Part shown: piece after piece, positions 52,580 through 62,809 of the stretch | How positions within the stretch are numbered: the stretch's first letter is position 1 | Layout of the letters: the number at the start of each line of letters is the position of its first letter | Origin: Lepidostoma basale | Taxonomy: Eukaryota > Arthropoda > Insecta > Trichoptera > Lepidostomatidae | NCBI GenBank assembly: GCA_022606425.2 | Contig: JAHDVF020000190.1 | Location: 124,001 to 188,000 of the forward strand | Reading direction: 5' to 3' | Length of the DNA stretch: 64,000 nt | Notes under the pieces: model-generated | Told to the model about the DNA's origin: nothing | Database searches by the model: none | The model's input: the letters and a program-made list of their open reading frames with translations, nothing else | Made by a program: the position numbers and the translations under genes

Positions 52580-53190
52580 TATTGCCTGTTGATTGAAAAG
52601 GTACAAAAAAAGTTCTTACGTTTTTTGTACCTCAAAGATAACGGTTATTACCCATGACTGTACCCAACTGATTTCTTGCTGGGTATGCTGGACTACCAAT
52701 CATTAGAAATTAGACGAACTATCCATTTGGGTGTTCATTTTTTTCAACTGATTCGTGGTCGAATACATAACTCGGATATTTTGAATGACTTGACTTTGTT
52801 TGTCCCTGACAATTATCTGCGACAAAGACAACATAGATTATTTCACCTGCCACTGTGTAGAACCAATTTACCTAAAGTTATGCCCGTGGGCAGGGCAATA
52901 ATCCTTCTAAACCGCATCTCTTCGGATGTGGACATCTTTCACGATAGTGAGGCTTCCCCCAGAAAACATCTATATCTTAAATAATGTGTTGTTCTTCTTA
53001 TTGTTTCTAATTATTTATTTGATCTTTATTTTTTAATTATCTGGTGTTTTTTGTGTTTTTGTCTATTTTTAAATTTCTTTATTGTATTTACTGTTTAAAA
53101 TAATTATTTTTTTTACCTACCTGTATAGTCATGAGCGCCTTGGTTATATACTGTAATGTTTATGATTTAAAAATAAATTGAATTGAATAT
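52580..53190 (+). mobile_element. Jockey-like LINE 3' end, second subfamily
   Basis: IEKVQKKFLRFLYLKDNGYYP, then frame 52676-52984: MLGMLDYQSLEIRRTIHLGV, LIRGRIHNSDILNDLTLFVP, LRQRQHRLFHLPLCRTNLPK and MPVGRAIILLNRISSDVDIF. The ~200-bp 3' UTR ends AATTGAATTGAAT. It sits inside a C-rich region that continues on both sides (52200-52570 and 53195-53300). Confidence 0.8.
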
Positions 53191-53775
53191 CCAGGACCAA
53201 CCGCCCCCCACCCAAGGCCACTCCCTGTCACCGTCCCTCGGTCTCCACCCATGACCTCGGCCCCTTTCCAAGGTCATCCCCAACCCCTCCACACTCCTCC
53301 CTACCCAGGTAGTCAGGTCCAAATGTCGGACACAACCCACTACATCCTCCAAGTAACCCTCCCCTCACCATCCTACAATATCCAACTTTATCTCCAAGAA
53401 TGAAATTTCCAACATGTGGGGGAACAATAGCCTTCGGGCTGGTACTCCCGAAAAGACAATATCCAAGAAAGATCCTTTTTGATTCTCTCATTGCATTTCC
53501 TATCTCACAGACTGATGTTTAACATTCTCCTCTCCATTGATCGCTGTGTAGTAACATAGAGTTTTTGTACAGTTCATTTTGTAAGGGTGGCACACAAATA
53601 GGGATGTCTGGCAACCCTGATTGCGTAGAACTTTCCGAAAAAGGGAACATGAAATTTAATGAAAGGTTTAACGGCATAATTACAAGACGGATTTTTAAAT
53701 ATTCCTCTTTTTATTATTCGGGATATCATTTTTTGTTCAAGGGAAACAAAATTAAATATCATACCAATAATCCTA

Positions 53776-54098
53776 ACTAACTAACTAACTAACCATCACG
53801 CCGTCTCCCCGAAGGGGTGGACAGAAATAATGGACTGCCACACTTTTCTTTCCTGACATTCATACACCGTGTCAGGCACGCGCGTAGATTTCTCTGACTC
53901 CTCACATGGCCGACATTCAATATTTGATTTATTTGATCGTGCCACGTTTTTCTCGGTTTTCCTCTTTTTCTGGTTCCATTTACATCATTAACATATAATT
54001 TTTTTACCAAACTTTCTTCATTCATTCTTTTCATATGTCCAAACCATCTTAATGATCCTTTCATTATTTTGTTCATGACACCATCATTCTAGGAATAC
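53776..54098 (-). mobile_element. GTTA-family LINE, subfamily a
   Basis: Short 5'-truncated copy on - with MNKIMKGSLRWFGHMKRMNE, GKPRKTWHDQINQILNVGH and the GTTA tail. The frame near the end lacks part of the 'CMNVEEAREICQ' block. Flanked by a 13-bp duplication ACCAATAATCCTA at 53763-53775 and 54099-54111. Confidence 0.85.
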
Positions 54099-54189
54099 AC
54101 CAATAATCCTATATCTAGGAAATACTCATTTTGGGGATGTAGATTAGAGGTCGAACCTATTATTTCAATTTAAATTTCTTATTTTTCTA

Positions 54190-54540
54190 AATACGAGTAT
54201 ATACGAGTCATCATCGGCTGTCCCTCGTGTCCGAGGTTGACTGTCCTTCACGGTTATGGGTCTGCATGTGGCTGAAGAGCCCGATCCTGGACCCATACAT
54301 TCTGGGGCATCTGGGGCAGGGGAAGGCGTTTGTAATGGAGCCGTCACCGTCTCCTAGTGGTCTATCCTTTTTCCTCCTCTCTGCGATGTCATCTCTGCGC
54401 TGTGCTTCAAAGTCCTGCGTGCCATTATGTATTGTTGTTCTCCACCTTGGTCTATCTTCTGTAGTCTTTTCCCAGTAATCACAGTCGATGTTAGTCTTTT
54501 GTAGGTTTCCTTTATTTATGACAAGTATTGAGGCTTCCAT
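54190..54540 (-). mobile_element. LINE with C-terminal C2H2 zinc finger (reversed copy)
   Basis: Frame 54540-54211: EDRPRWRTTIHNGTQDFEAQ, RRDDIAERRKKDRPLGDGD, then CPRCPRMYGSRIGLFSHMQTH, a C-x2-C-x12-H-x3-H finger, and a short tail. LINE ORFs ending 'dR..WR..v..g...fE..r' plus a C2H2 finger are known in animals. A mirror-oriented second copy starts at the same point. Confidence 0.75.
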
Positions 54541-54930
54541 TGTTCAGATACAACTGCGCTGGGCTGGTCGCGTTATCAGAATGCCTGAGATAAGACTGCC
54601 AATGAAGTTTATGTTCTCTCAGCTGACCCAAGGGAAACGTTCATACAGAGGTAAAAGAAAAAGCTTAAGGGATTCCATAAAGCGTTTCTTCAAATGACTC
54701 ACAATGAGAGTGAATGCTGGTAAAAGACTACTGAAGGCAGACCTAGGTGGAGAATAATAACACATAAAGGCACGCAGGACTTAGAAGCACAGCGCAGAGA
54801 CAACGCTGCATAGAGGAGGAGACGAAAGGAGAAACCACAGAGAGACGGTGACAGCTCCATTACCAACGTCTTCCCCTATTCTAGAAATACCAGAGTTTGT
54901 GGGTCTAGGATTGGGCTCTTTATTTCATTT
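54535..54930 (+). mobile_element. LINE with C-terminal C2H2 zinc finger (second copy, frameshifted)
   Basis: ASIVQIQLRWAGRVIRMPEI, then KRSYRGKRKSLRDSIKRF, stop, then RPRWRIITHKGTQDLEAQ and RDGDSSITNVFP; the finger is degraded (CGSRIGLF survives). It extends further 5' than its inverted neighbour. Confidence 0.7.
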
Positions 54931-55429
54931 AATTTATATGTTTATTTATATCAATTTCAACATGTCGAATGTATACGAATACTTGTAGACAAATACTGGA
55001 TTTTACCCATTGCTTGTAATTTTTTTTAAAGGATTAATTGTTTCTCAATAGAGACGAAGATGTAAATTGTTTTCTGGGAACAGAATATGGTGGTCGAGGC
55101 GCTTACAGGACTTATGACCTGCCATTGATTGGATTAAGCGATCGCTTTATGTTAACAACATTCCCCATTCCCCCTTCTTACGACCACCACGTCTGACAAA
55201 TTTTTAGAAGATGTTTATATGCTACAATGTTGAGAAACAATTAACATTTTTTAGTTCAATTTACACTAGCGCCATCTATATCAATTACATTGCAGAATTA
55301 ATTTACAATACACTAAATATATAGATATGAGAGTTTTAAATATTAATAATGTAACATATACATAATTAAATGAAGTAAGTGGAAAAAACTGCCATTTTTG
55401 ACAAATCGATCAAATAAAAATAAAAATAC

Positions 55430-55720
55430 GTTAAAATTATTAACAAAGATAGTGCTTCCCTCAGATGAGTCACACTATCATAAAATACGTCGACCTCCGA
55501 GGTGATACGGTTTAGCAAAAATATTGCTCTACCTACCGGCATAACCATTGGCAGGTTGGTTCTGCATCGTGGGAGATAAAACAATCAATGTCAGTCGAAA
55601 GAAGTGAACATCCAAGTGAATGTCTCGTCTTCTCTCGAGTGACTGGTAGCTTAGTATCCCTAGCAAAAAATCAGTCGGAAAGAGCCACGGGTAATATCCA
55701 TACTCACACCCACAACCTCG
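55430..55720 (-). mobile_element. Jockey-like LINE 3' end, second subfamily
   Basis: Frame 55584-55366: FYLPRCRTNLPMVMPVGRAI and LLNRITSEVDVFYDSVTHLR; further 5' remnants encode 'GYYPWLFPTDFLLGILSYQS' in broken form. Reversed relative to 52.6 kb. Confidence 0.7.
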
Positions 55721-55724
55721 GAAA

Positions 55725-56080
55725 CACGTGACAGCCGATAATGATGAAAGGCATCAAAGTAGATGAAGAATACAATAAACTGTTATATGTCTATGTTGTT
55801 TGGTATTAATTAGTGGTTTATATTACATAATGATAATTAATGTTCCCAAATCAACCATCGCACAAGATTTAGGGTTTAATTAAAGGGATAGAATTATAAT
55901 TGTGCATAATATGTGGACGTGCCTTATGTAGCGTAATAATTTATATTAGGGACGTGCGGATGTGATATTTAATGAAAATGCGGATGTGAGCTTGGCCGCG
56001 GATGTCGTACTATGTCCACATAGCTCTGCCGCAGCAATGCTATAAATATTATAATTACCTACATAATTTTTTGTGATGCG
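55725..56080. other. Nothing recognised
   Basis: AT-rich spacer with 'GCGGATGTGA' occurring twice (55967, 55982). Confidence 0.35.
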
Positions 56081-56142
56081 TATAAAACTAACGAACTAAC
56101 CATTACGCCGTCTCCCCGAAGGGTTAGGCAAAACGGACACTG

Positions 56143-56325
56143 GACGACCTTCGTGGCAGAGTGGTTACGAGCTCTGACTTCCATGTTGAAGGTCCTGGGT
56201 TCGATTCCCGGCGATGGCAGTGTGATTGTTACACTATCTGGTCTGGTGTAGAATTCACGTGACAATAAAATGGCGATAGATTGGCTACCTACCACATGTC
56301 ACGAGAATCAATATAATAGCTAAAA
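56143..56325 (+). mobile_element. SINE-A, tRNA-derived
   Basis: A box TGGCAGAGTGG 56154-56164, B box GGTTCGATTCC 56198-56208. Same body and 3' end as the 10.6 kb copy, with few differences, so both are fairly recent. Confidence 0.85.
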
Positions 56326-56541
56326 TATAAAAATTGTACACAGTAATTGTGTCCAAACGACCTGTTGTGTACATTAAAAAAAAATAATAATAATAATGGA
56401 CTGTCACACTTTTCTTTTCTGACAAATTCCTTCTCTCACATCTTCAACATCAATACATCATGTCATGCATGCACGTCGATTTCTCCGACCCTCACGTGGC
56501 CGAAATGAAATATTTGATTGATTTGATCGTGCCACGTTTTC

Positions 56542-56961
56542 GTCAGACATGACGTACGGAGCCGAGACGTGGACACTGACAAAAGGTCTAGTCTACAGAT
56601 TCAAAATCGCCCAACGTGCCATGGAAATAGCGATGCTTGGAATAACTTTGAGTGACATATTCAGAAACGAATTTAATCGACAACAAACCAAGGTGACTGC
56701 TGTGGGTCTGAGGATAGGCGGGCTGAAGTGGCGGTGGGCTGGCCATATCTGTCGGAAAACCGATTGGAAAGATGGGTTTTGGAGTGGAGACCGCATACAG
56801 GATTCCGTAGAGTTGGACGTCCCCCTGCCCGCCGGACCGACGATCTGAAAAGGATGGAAAGGACATGGATGGATGGGAGCGGCAATGGATAGGGGGCGGT
56901 GGCGTGCATTCGGAGAGGCCTACGTTCAGCAGTGGATGACAGACGGCTGATGATGATGATG
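56542..56961 (+). mobile_element. RTE-like LINE with GAT tail inserted in GTTA LINE
   Basis: MTYGAETWTLTKGLVYRFKI, AMLGITLSDIFRNEFNRQQ and LKWRWAGHICRKTDW, then broken sequence to 'CAGCAGTGGATGACAGACGG' and a TGATGATGATGATG tail. Flanked by the 8-bp duplication ACGTTTTC (56534-56541, 56962-56969) within a reversed GTTA-family LINE, so this insertion is the younger of the two. Confidence 0.85.
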
Positions 56962-57127
56962 ACGTTTTCTTCGGTCTTCCTCTATGTCTAGCTCTATTTA
57001 CATAGTTAACATATACTTTTTTTACCATTTTTTCCATGTGTCTAAATCATCTTAATGTTCCTTTTATTTTCGTGTCTTTCAAATTAAGCACTTAATTTGT
57101 GGTGTGACATTAATAAATAAAATAATA

Positions 57128-57484
57128 CAGTAGAGTCTCGGTTATCCGACCTTCGGTTATCCGACCTTCCGAGTTATCCGACCTACCGGGGCAATGCCCC
57201 TTTGCTTTACCCGACTGCACGCATTATATTCGCGCGCCAGGCGACAGTCCTCAGTGCTTACGTAGCTCTTTTGCATGTTTTATTACTTTGCCGTTAGTGC
57301 ATTTTTTTTGTTTTTAGCTCGTTACATTCAGTTATGTTACATGTACATTTTTGAAAAGTTTTCGATGTGCAAATAAAATTAACACATTTTCAATGTCGTT
57401 TTTATCATTTTCCGTGTTATCCGACCTTTTCGCTTATCCGACCTCGCCGCGGCCGGTTTGGGTCAGATAATCGAGACTCTATTG
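57128..57484. mobile_element. pogo/Tigger-like MITE
   Basis: Flanked by TA at 57126-57127 and 57485-57486. The left end CAGTAGAGTCTCGGTTATCC and the complement of the right end CAATAGAGTCTCGATTATC form the terminal inverted repeats, with the 'TTATCCGACC' unit repeated four or five times near the ends. This is the 'CAGT...CTCG.TTAT' type of pogo/Tigger ends. The 357-bp interior has no transposase frame. GC-rich patches lie just inside both ends. Confidence 0.82.
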
Positions 57485-57585
57485 TAATACACTTTTAATA
57501 TTTATATCTAAACCACTTTATTTGTTAACACCGACTGTGGATCACCAACAATGAGGTGCTACATAGAACCAGAGTAGTAAGATAA

Positions 57586-57880
57586 TTGTTGTCTGATGTG
57601 AAGTCTAGAAAGATGGCATATTTGGGACACATTCTCCGCAACGAGAAATGCTATCTGCTGCACCTCATCATGAAAGGGAAGATCGAGGGTAGGCGCGGTG
57701 TGGAAAGACCCCAGATGTTCTGGCTCGAGAATATCAAGCAATGGACCAGAGATTGGGGGGTGGGGGAGTTGTTCCGTCTGGCATAGGATAGAGAGGCCTA
57801 CGCCAGGGTGATGTCATGTCAGGTCCCCCCGACGTCGGGGGGACCTGACATGGATCTCAAAGAAGAGGAATACTAAGTGT
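57586..57880 (+). mobile_element. LINE C-terminal piece containing a palindrome
   Basis: Frame 57586-57786: KMAYLGHILRNEKCYLLHL, MKGKIEGRRGVERPQMFW and NIKQWTRDWGVGELFRLA, then DREAYARVMS. A perfect 38-bp palindrome (57815-57852) and a GAAGAGGAA tail follow. This 'YLGHILR...G.R..WL.NI..W' end is common in arthropod endonuclease-RT elements. Confidence 0.72.
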
Positions 57881-57894
57881 AATTATATTTATTC

Positions 57895-58375
57895 AAATAT
57901 GAATGGAGGCCACACATTACAAATAAAGTCAAAGCCGCGTCAATAGCAATCTCAGCCCTCTACCCAATGTTAACTAGAATCAGTAAACTAAGCACCGACA
58001 ACAAACTCCTGATATACAAAACGGTCATAAGATCAATCTTCACTTATGCAGCCGTAATCTGGGGCTATGCAGCTTCAAGTCACATACAAAAACTCCAAAT
58101 CCAAATACAAAACAAGGCTATCCGTTTATCGCTTGGTGCGCCTTCATGGACCAGGACCACACAACTGCACCTAGAATCGGGAATTTCGATGATAGATGAA
58201 ATCATTCTGAAACTTGCCGAACGTTTATACAAAGGACTCCCTTCACATCCTAACCCCACAATAAAAGACCTCTCAAATTACGACCCAAACACCTCTAGCC
58301 GCCACAAGCTCCCAAAATCGACCCTCCTTCAGAGGAACACTCCGGGCCACACAAATTATGCCCCCGCATAAGCTA
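57895..58375 (+). mobile_element. Jockey-type RT C-terminal domain
   Basis: EWRPHITNKVKAASIAISALY, then frame 57967-58371: MLTRISKLSTDNKLLIYKTV, IRSIFTYAAVIWGYAASSHI, KLQIQIQNKAIRLSLGAPSW and IDEIILKLAERLYKGLPSHPN. This 'nKl.lYKtviRpi.tYaa.iWg.a..s.i..lQ..qnk.lR' pattern is the classic end of Jockey/I RTs. It is only distantly related to the other LINEs here. No RT catalytic motif is included. Confidence 0.8.
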
Positions 58376-58507
58376 ACAACCTATCAAATTACCTTCCAAC
58401 AATGTTCCCATCAGACGTAAGAGGAATAGCCACATGAGCTGATCCTCTGTAAGCCAGAAGATCTAAGTCCAAGTCCAAGTCCAACAGAAAGTGAAGGTGA
58501 ACAAATA

Positions 58508-58984
58508 GGGTGTTTTTTTTAGAGGTTTGGTTTTTAAACTGACAACATTGTTTCTACAGTCAATTTGACAGTTGACAGTTGATTTGTAGTCAATACATTT
58601 TGCTATTTTACCATGAATAGACTAACGTCAGATCAACGCTTGTAAATTGTGCAAATTTATTTTGAAAATCATGTTTCGGTTCGCCAAACTTATCGTGCAC
58701 TACGTCCATTTTACGGTCGACATAATCGTCCATCCAAACAAGTTATTCGGAAGACCATGGATCGTTTTCGCACCACGTACACTCTAGTGGATAATACGCA
58801 TCCACAAAGACGACAATTGTCGAAAATTAGATTTCACGATTGCACTTCATTCGAGCTAGCCGTGGCGCTCATATGCCCGAAATCATATTTAAACAATAAT
58901 GGCATAAAATTATATATTAAATAAAGCCAATTTCATAGGCATTAAAATTATTTTAATGCGTTTTTTTCATTTTGAATATGTATT
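58508..58984 (+). mobile_element. Mariner-like short element, truncated right
   Basis: Starts after TA (58506-58507) with 'GGGTGTTTTTTTTAGAGG'. Codons 58612-58840 read MNRLTSDQRL, then IYFENHVSVRQTYRALRPFY, GRHNRPSKQVIRKTMDRFRT, a helix-turn-helix of the DUF4817 type seen at the N-terminus of some Tc1/mariner-like transposases. The catalytic domain is missing. Two other copies (45218-45893 reversed; 29553-30028 reversed, partial) share the deletion, so this is a short non-autonomous family. Its right end was lost where a LINE tail landed. Confidence 0.72.
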
Positions 58985-59440
58985 GTAACTAACTAAATAA
59001 CTAACTAACCATCACGCCATTTCCCCGGAGGGGTAGGCAGAGAGGATAGATCGCCACAATGCCCTGTCCTGGCATACCTCTCGGGCTTCCTCTACATTCA
59101 TACTTCGTACCATGCACGCACGTCGATTATTCCCACTACGAATGTGGCCGCCTTTTAGTAATTGATTAATTTGGTCATGCCATGATTTCCTCGGTCGTCT
59201 TTGGCTTCTTTTCCCACTCACCCTGCTTGTGTACGAGTACAACTCTTTAACCATTCTACTCTCATCCATTCGTTCCATATGTCCAAACGATCTCAGGGAT
59301 CTTTTTTAAATTTTCTTAGTGATCTCATTTCACATTCTTCTTAGTGATCTCATTTCTACGGCGTTTATCTTGCTTTCATCCTTCTTTTGCCGGCTCCAAG
59401 CTTCACTTCCATACATGAGGGTTGGCACTTTAAAAAAACA
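58985..59440 (-). mobile_element. GTTA-family LINE, subfamily c
   Basis: Frame 59278-59012 encodes MERMDESRMVKELYSYTSRV, RPRKSWHDQINQLLKGGH and ALWRSILSAYPSGEMA with a GTTA tail. Upstream, part of the CK.DD segment is deleted, then MYGSEAWSRQKKDESKINAV-like sequence to 59440. The tail lies directly on a truncated mariner-like element (58508-58984). Confidence 0.78.
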
Positions 59441-59861
59441 CCCCATAGAAGAGATTTCAGTAAAATTATTCCATTATCTGAAAAAAACTATATTTTTACT
59501 AGAAACACTCTCAAACTACAAACAGCACGTTTATTTGAAATTATAATGGTGGAAATTCACCTACCCATACACATTTTATTATTCGGGATACGTATCCTAA
59601 CAAAAAGTTAGTCAATATGGCCTGATTTACGCTGGCGCTTCAGATGCGTACGTGATTATATTTGAAAATTTGTAATCTGCGCCACTGCAAATCAAATGTC
59701 ATTTTAAATCCATTTGGAAACCGTTTTCCATACAACGCCTTCAGTAGCGTGCTGTATTCATTTATCATTATTTTTTGTAAATGGAAGTAAAGCGTGAAAC
59801 TGGCATAAAAAGGATGCAAGTTGAATAAATACAGTAGAAATGAGATCTCTTATACGAAACT

Positions 59862-60085
59862 AACTAACTAACTAACCATCAGAAAGGGTAGGCAGAAAGA
59901 ATGGACTGTCACACTTTAACCGATGCAGCACTCCATCCTTCTCTTTTCGCCCCGCGGGAGACGCCGTGTGATGGGTTGTGAACCTCATCGCCACCAATAG
60001 GTATCTCTCGCGCACACTTCGACCGTCCAACATCCACAAAATAATCTAAAACAAATATCAAAAAATAACAAAATAAAATCACTCT
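59862..60085 (-). mobile_element. SINE-B, reversed
   Basis: GTTA tail 59862-59877, a small deletion in the 'CCCCTTCGGGG' hairpin, then the standard body to ~60080. Back to back with a SINE-A. Confidence 0.76.
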
Positions 60086-60121
60086 TGTACGAAAATGTGG
60101 TAAATCTGCACATAATACATG

Positions 60122-60300
60122 TCGACCTTCGTGGCAGAGTGGTAAGAGCTCTGGCTTCCAAACCGAAGGTCCCGGGTTCGATTCCCGGCGATGGCAGTGT
60201 AATTGTCACACTGTCTTTGGTCTGGTGTAGAATTCATGTGACAATAAAATGGCGATAGATTGGCCACCTATCCACATGTCATAAGAAACAATATAAAAAA
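60122..60300 (+). mobile_element. SINE-A, tRNA-derived
   Basis: A box 60132-60142, B box 60175-60185; full-length. Adjacent, in opposite orientation, to a SINE-B (59862-60080). Confidence 0.85.
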
Positions 60301-60622
60301 ATAATTATTCAAAGTGTCAAATGCAAATATAGGAAGTAAATGCGGTTTGAATGAAAGTGTTATGAACATAATAATAAAATGATGACTATGATGGTTTTTA
60401 CCTACACGTGGAAAGAGGCAATGAATAAAGAATGGTATAGAAATGATACGTTAACGATGTGAACGGAACAAGAAATAGAGGAAAATCGAAGAAATGTGGC
60501 ACGATAAAATAAATCAACTATTAATTTTAGATAAACTTAAGGCGTAACATTGTGGAATTCCGTGATAAGGACTTTTTTATGAATTAAGACACGGTTTTTG
60601 CACTTTTGAGTTTATTTTTCTT

Positions 60623-60657
60623 GACATGTTTCGAAGGCTTACATCTTCATCATCGGG
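60623..60657 (-). ncRNA. Hammerhead-like motif, type C
   Basis: CCGAUGA-U-GAAG...CUUC-GAAAC-AUGU-C. U4 to C is the only core change. Preceded by the palindrome GAACGATATAAACTATATCG (60660-60680). Confidence 0.55.
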
Positions 60658-60699
60658 AGAACGATATAAACTATATCGTTCATTTAAATAATTTTGTGG

Positions 60700-61552
60700 A
60701 AACATCGTATGAAAGAGCTGAGAGAGTTGGATGCAGGTGCCAAACTGAGCGAAGTGTAAGTAAGCTGTCTCTTATATGCGGATGACGCTGTCCTATTTGC
60801 AGACAACGCTGTCCTACTATGAGGTATGTATGCGAAATGATCTGATGAATGTGATTTTTTCAAGGTAATGATTTTTGAAAAATAAGGAATTTTGATAGTC
60901 TGCAACATTAGCGTGAATGGTGGAAATTTGGAGCAAATAGATGAGTTCGTGTATTTGGGTAGTATACTTGTATTTACAAAAAATGGGCGAGTGGAGAGGG
61001 AAATTGAAAGAAGGGTTGGGGCAGGCAACAAAGTGAATGGTGCACTTAAAGTTGTCATTGCACACAAAATCCTATCCAAAAAGCTAAAATGGCAGTGCAC
61101 AATGGTGTTCTTCTACCGACCCTTATGTATGGAAGCGAAGCATGGAACTGGCAAAATAATGATGAAAGTAGAATAAATGCAATAGAAATGAGATCTCTCA
61201 AACGAATGTGTGGATATTCCGTGTATTATAATAGTGTCGACTGAAAATGAAGAAGTGAATGCGGTGCGAATGATGTTGTTGAAAGAATGAATGAAGAAAA
61301 AATGGTAAATAAAGTATATGTTTACGATGTAAACGGAATTAGAAATACATAGAGGAAGACCGAGGAAAACGTGGCACGATCAAATAAATTAAATATTTAA
61401 TGTCGGCCACGTGGGGAGTCAGAGAAATCGTGCATGACACGATGTATGAATATTGAGGAAGCGAGAGAAATATGTCAGGAAAGAAAAGTGTGGCAGTCCA
61501 TTCTTTCTGCCTACCCCTTCGGAGAGACGGCGTGATGGTTAGTTAGTTAATT
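60700..61552 (+). mobile_element. GTTA-family LINE, subfamily a (decayed)
   Basis: Starts with a broken RT segment (KELRELDAGAKL, then YADDAVLFADN at ~60775). Frame 60892-61176 carries NISVNGGNLEQIDEFVYLGS and VGAGNKVNGALKVV, then decays. Later blocks (GRPRKTWHDQIN region at ~61353, 'MTRCMN' at ~61437) are frame-broken. GTTAGTTA tail at 61538-61552. It follows a reversed ribozyme unit (60623-60657). Confidence 0.78.
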
Positions 61553-61688
61553 GTATTATAACAACACTTTTATTAGTATCAATAATAATAATTAAGGTAA
61601 ATTACTAATAAATAATAAAGACCAACAAAATAAAGTAATCGAAACGGGAGTTTATATATTATAATGCAATCATTGCTCATATTTCTAC

Positions 61689-61817
61689 ACAGGTAAAACA
61701 ATGCGAAATTTTAATTTAAGAATTAAAGAACACTTAAGATGCTTGTCTTATAATAACTTTTCGGAATTTGCAAATCATCTCATTGAAAGAGATCATTCGT
61801 TTAACAAAGAAATTTGA
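61689..61817 (+). pseudogene. Penelope-like GIY-YIG endonuclease C-terminus relic
   Basis: 43 codons: TGKTMRNFNLRIKEHLRCLS, YNNFSEFANHLIERDHSF, stop. The 'TGR.f..RikEHlr.l...n.S.fA.Hl...nH.f' pattern is the conserved C-terminal part of the GIY-YIG nuclease domain found in Penelope-like retroelements. The upstream GIY-YIG motif itself is gone. It lies ~270 bp before a TATA-like box region and ribozyme motif (62090-62123), fitting the end of a Penelope element. Confidence 0.75.
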
Positions 61818-62089
61818 AAGACGTTGAATATTTCACATAAATAATATAATTATAACTTTTAATTATCTAGAAATTTAGTAAATTAAAAAGGCCATTAAAA
61901 CAACGAAGATATTATAAGCAACCAACTAAACTTAACTTCTAGTCCCACAATTGATTTATTTCCTCTGCCTCATAATTCAAACTAAACAACAATTTAACCT
62001 GCCACTAAATTATATTTTTCCTTCCTCTACTTCTTTCATTTAGTAAATAAGTAATAACTCTCTTTCATTTAACTGTTAAAATTCATACA

Positions 62090-62123
62090 CTGAATAAGGG
62101 AAGTTTGAGTCCCGAAACATGTT
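62090..62123 (+). ncRNA. Hammerhead-like motif, type A
   Basis: CUGAAUA-A-GGGA...UCCC-GAAAC-AUGU-U. One core change (G8 to U). Stem II is 4 bp with an 8-nt loop. It sits downstream of the GIY-YIG relic and a TAAATAAGTAA box. Downstream 'GTGAAAAGTACAAAAAAGTG' resembles the minisatellite unit at 50 kb. Confidence 0.6.
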
Positions 62124-62281
62124 TGTGAAAAGTACAAAAAAGTGTTGTGATAATACAATGTTTCCAAAAAGTTATTCAAATGTGAATCCACAACACAAAG
62201 TGATGACGAATAAAGAAGAAATATATCGTTCATATTTACTATAATAATAATAATAATTAGATTAATTTGTGTAGCGCCGTT

Positions 62282-62580
62282 TTCGTGAATAGCTCACAGT
62301 TCCATGCTTCGCTTCCATACATTAGGGTGGGGACCAGAACTCCATTTTCGCATTCATTGATAAATTCTTGTTTCCAATAACTATTTTTAAAGCTCCATTC
62401 ACTTTGTAACCCGCACCAACCCTTCCTTCGACGTCACTATCCGTTCGCTGTGAACATGCTTCCTAAATACACAAATTCACTCACCTGCTCCAAATTCTCT
62501 TCGTTCACACTTATGTTACAAACTGTCATTTGCTCTTCCCTTTCAAAAACCATCACATTTGACTTTCCGACATTCATCAT
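62282..62580 (-). mobile_element. GTTA-family LINE, subfamily b fragment
   Basis: On -, KSNVMVFEREEQMTVCNISV, NEENLEQVSEFVYLGSMF and MYGSEAWN are visible with small deletions. A further + fragment with a GSLKWF-like block follows (62585-62700). Confidence 0.7.
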
Positions 62581-62809
62581 TTATCAAAATAATGAAAGGG
62601 TCGTTAAAATGGTTCGACTTAAGAAAGTAGAAATCGATGGCAAATGTACGAGTAAGTAAGATGGTTCTAACATATGGAACGAATGGATTAAGGAATAATC
62701 GTTAAAAATCTGTAGGTATGTAATGAAAAAGGAATTTGTTTTTTGAATATATACAAATACTTGTAGAGAAATACTGGATTTTACCCATTGCGGGTAAATC
62801 ATTTTTAAG

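Larger units (their letters stand above)
56085..57085 (-). mobile_element. GTTA-family LINE pieces, interrupted by RTE and SINE
   Basis: 56085-56135 is a bare 3' end with a GTTA-like tail. 56395-56541 and 56962-57085 are one reversed copy (MTRCID, WHDQINQIFHF, then GRPKKT, MVKKVYVN) split by an RTE insertion at an ACGTTTTC site. SINE-A copy 56143-56325 lies between the two. Confidence 0.7.

Noticed and set aside
53574..53762. 62-codon frame on - as a gene
   Set aside because: Short, no family features, flanked by LINE debris.
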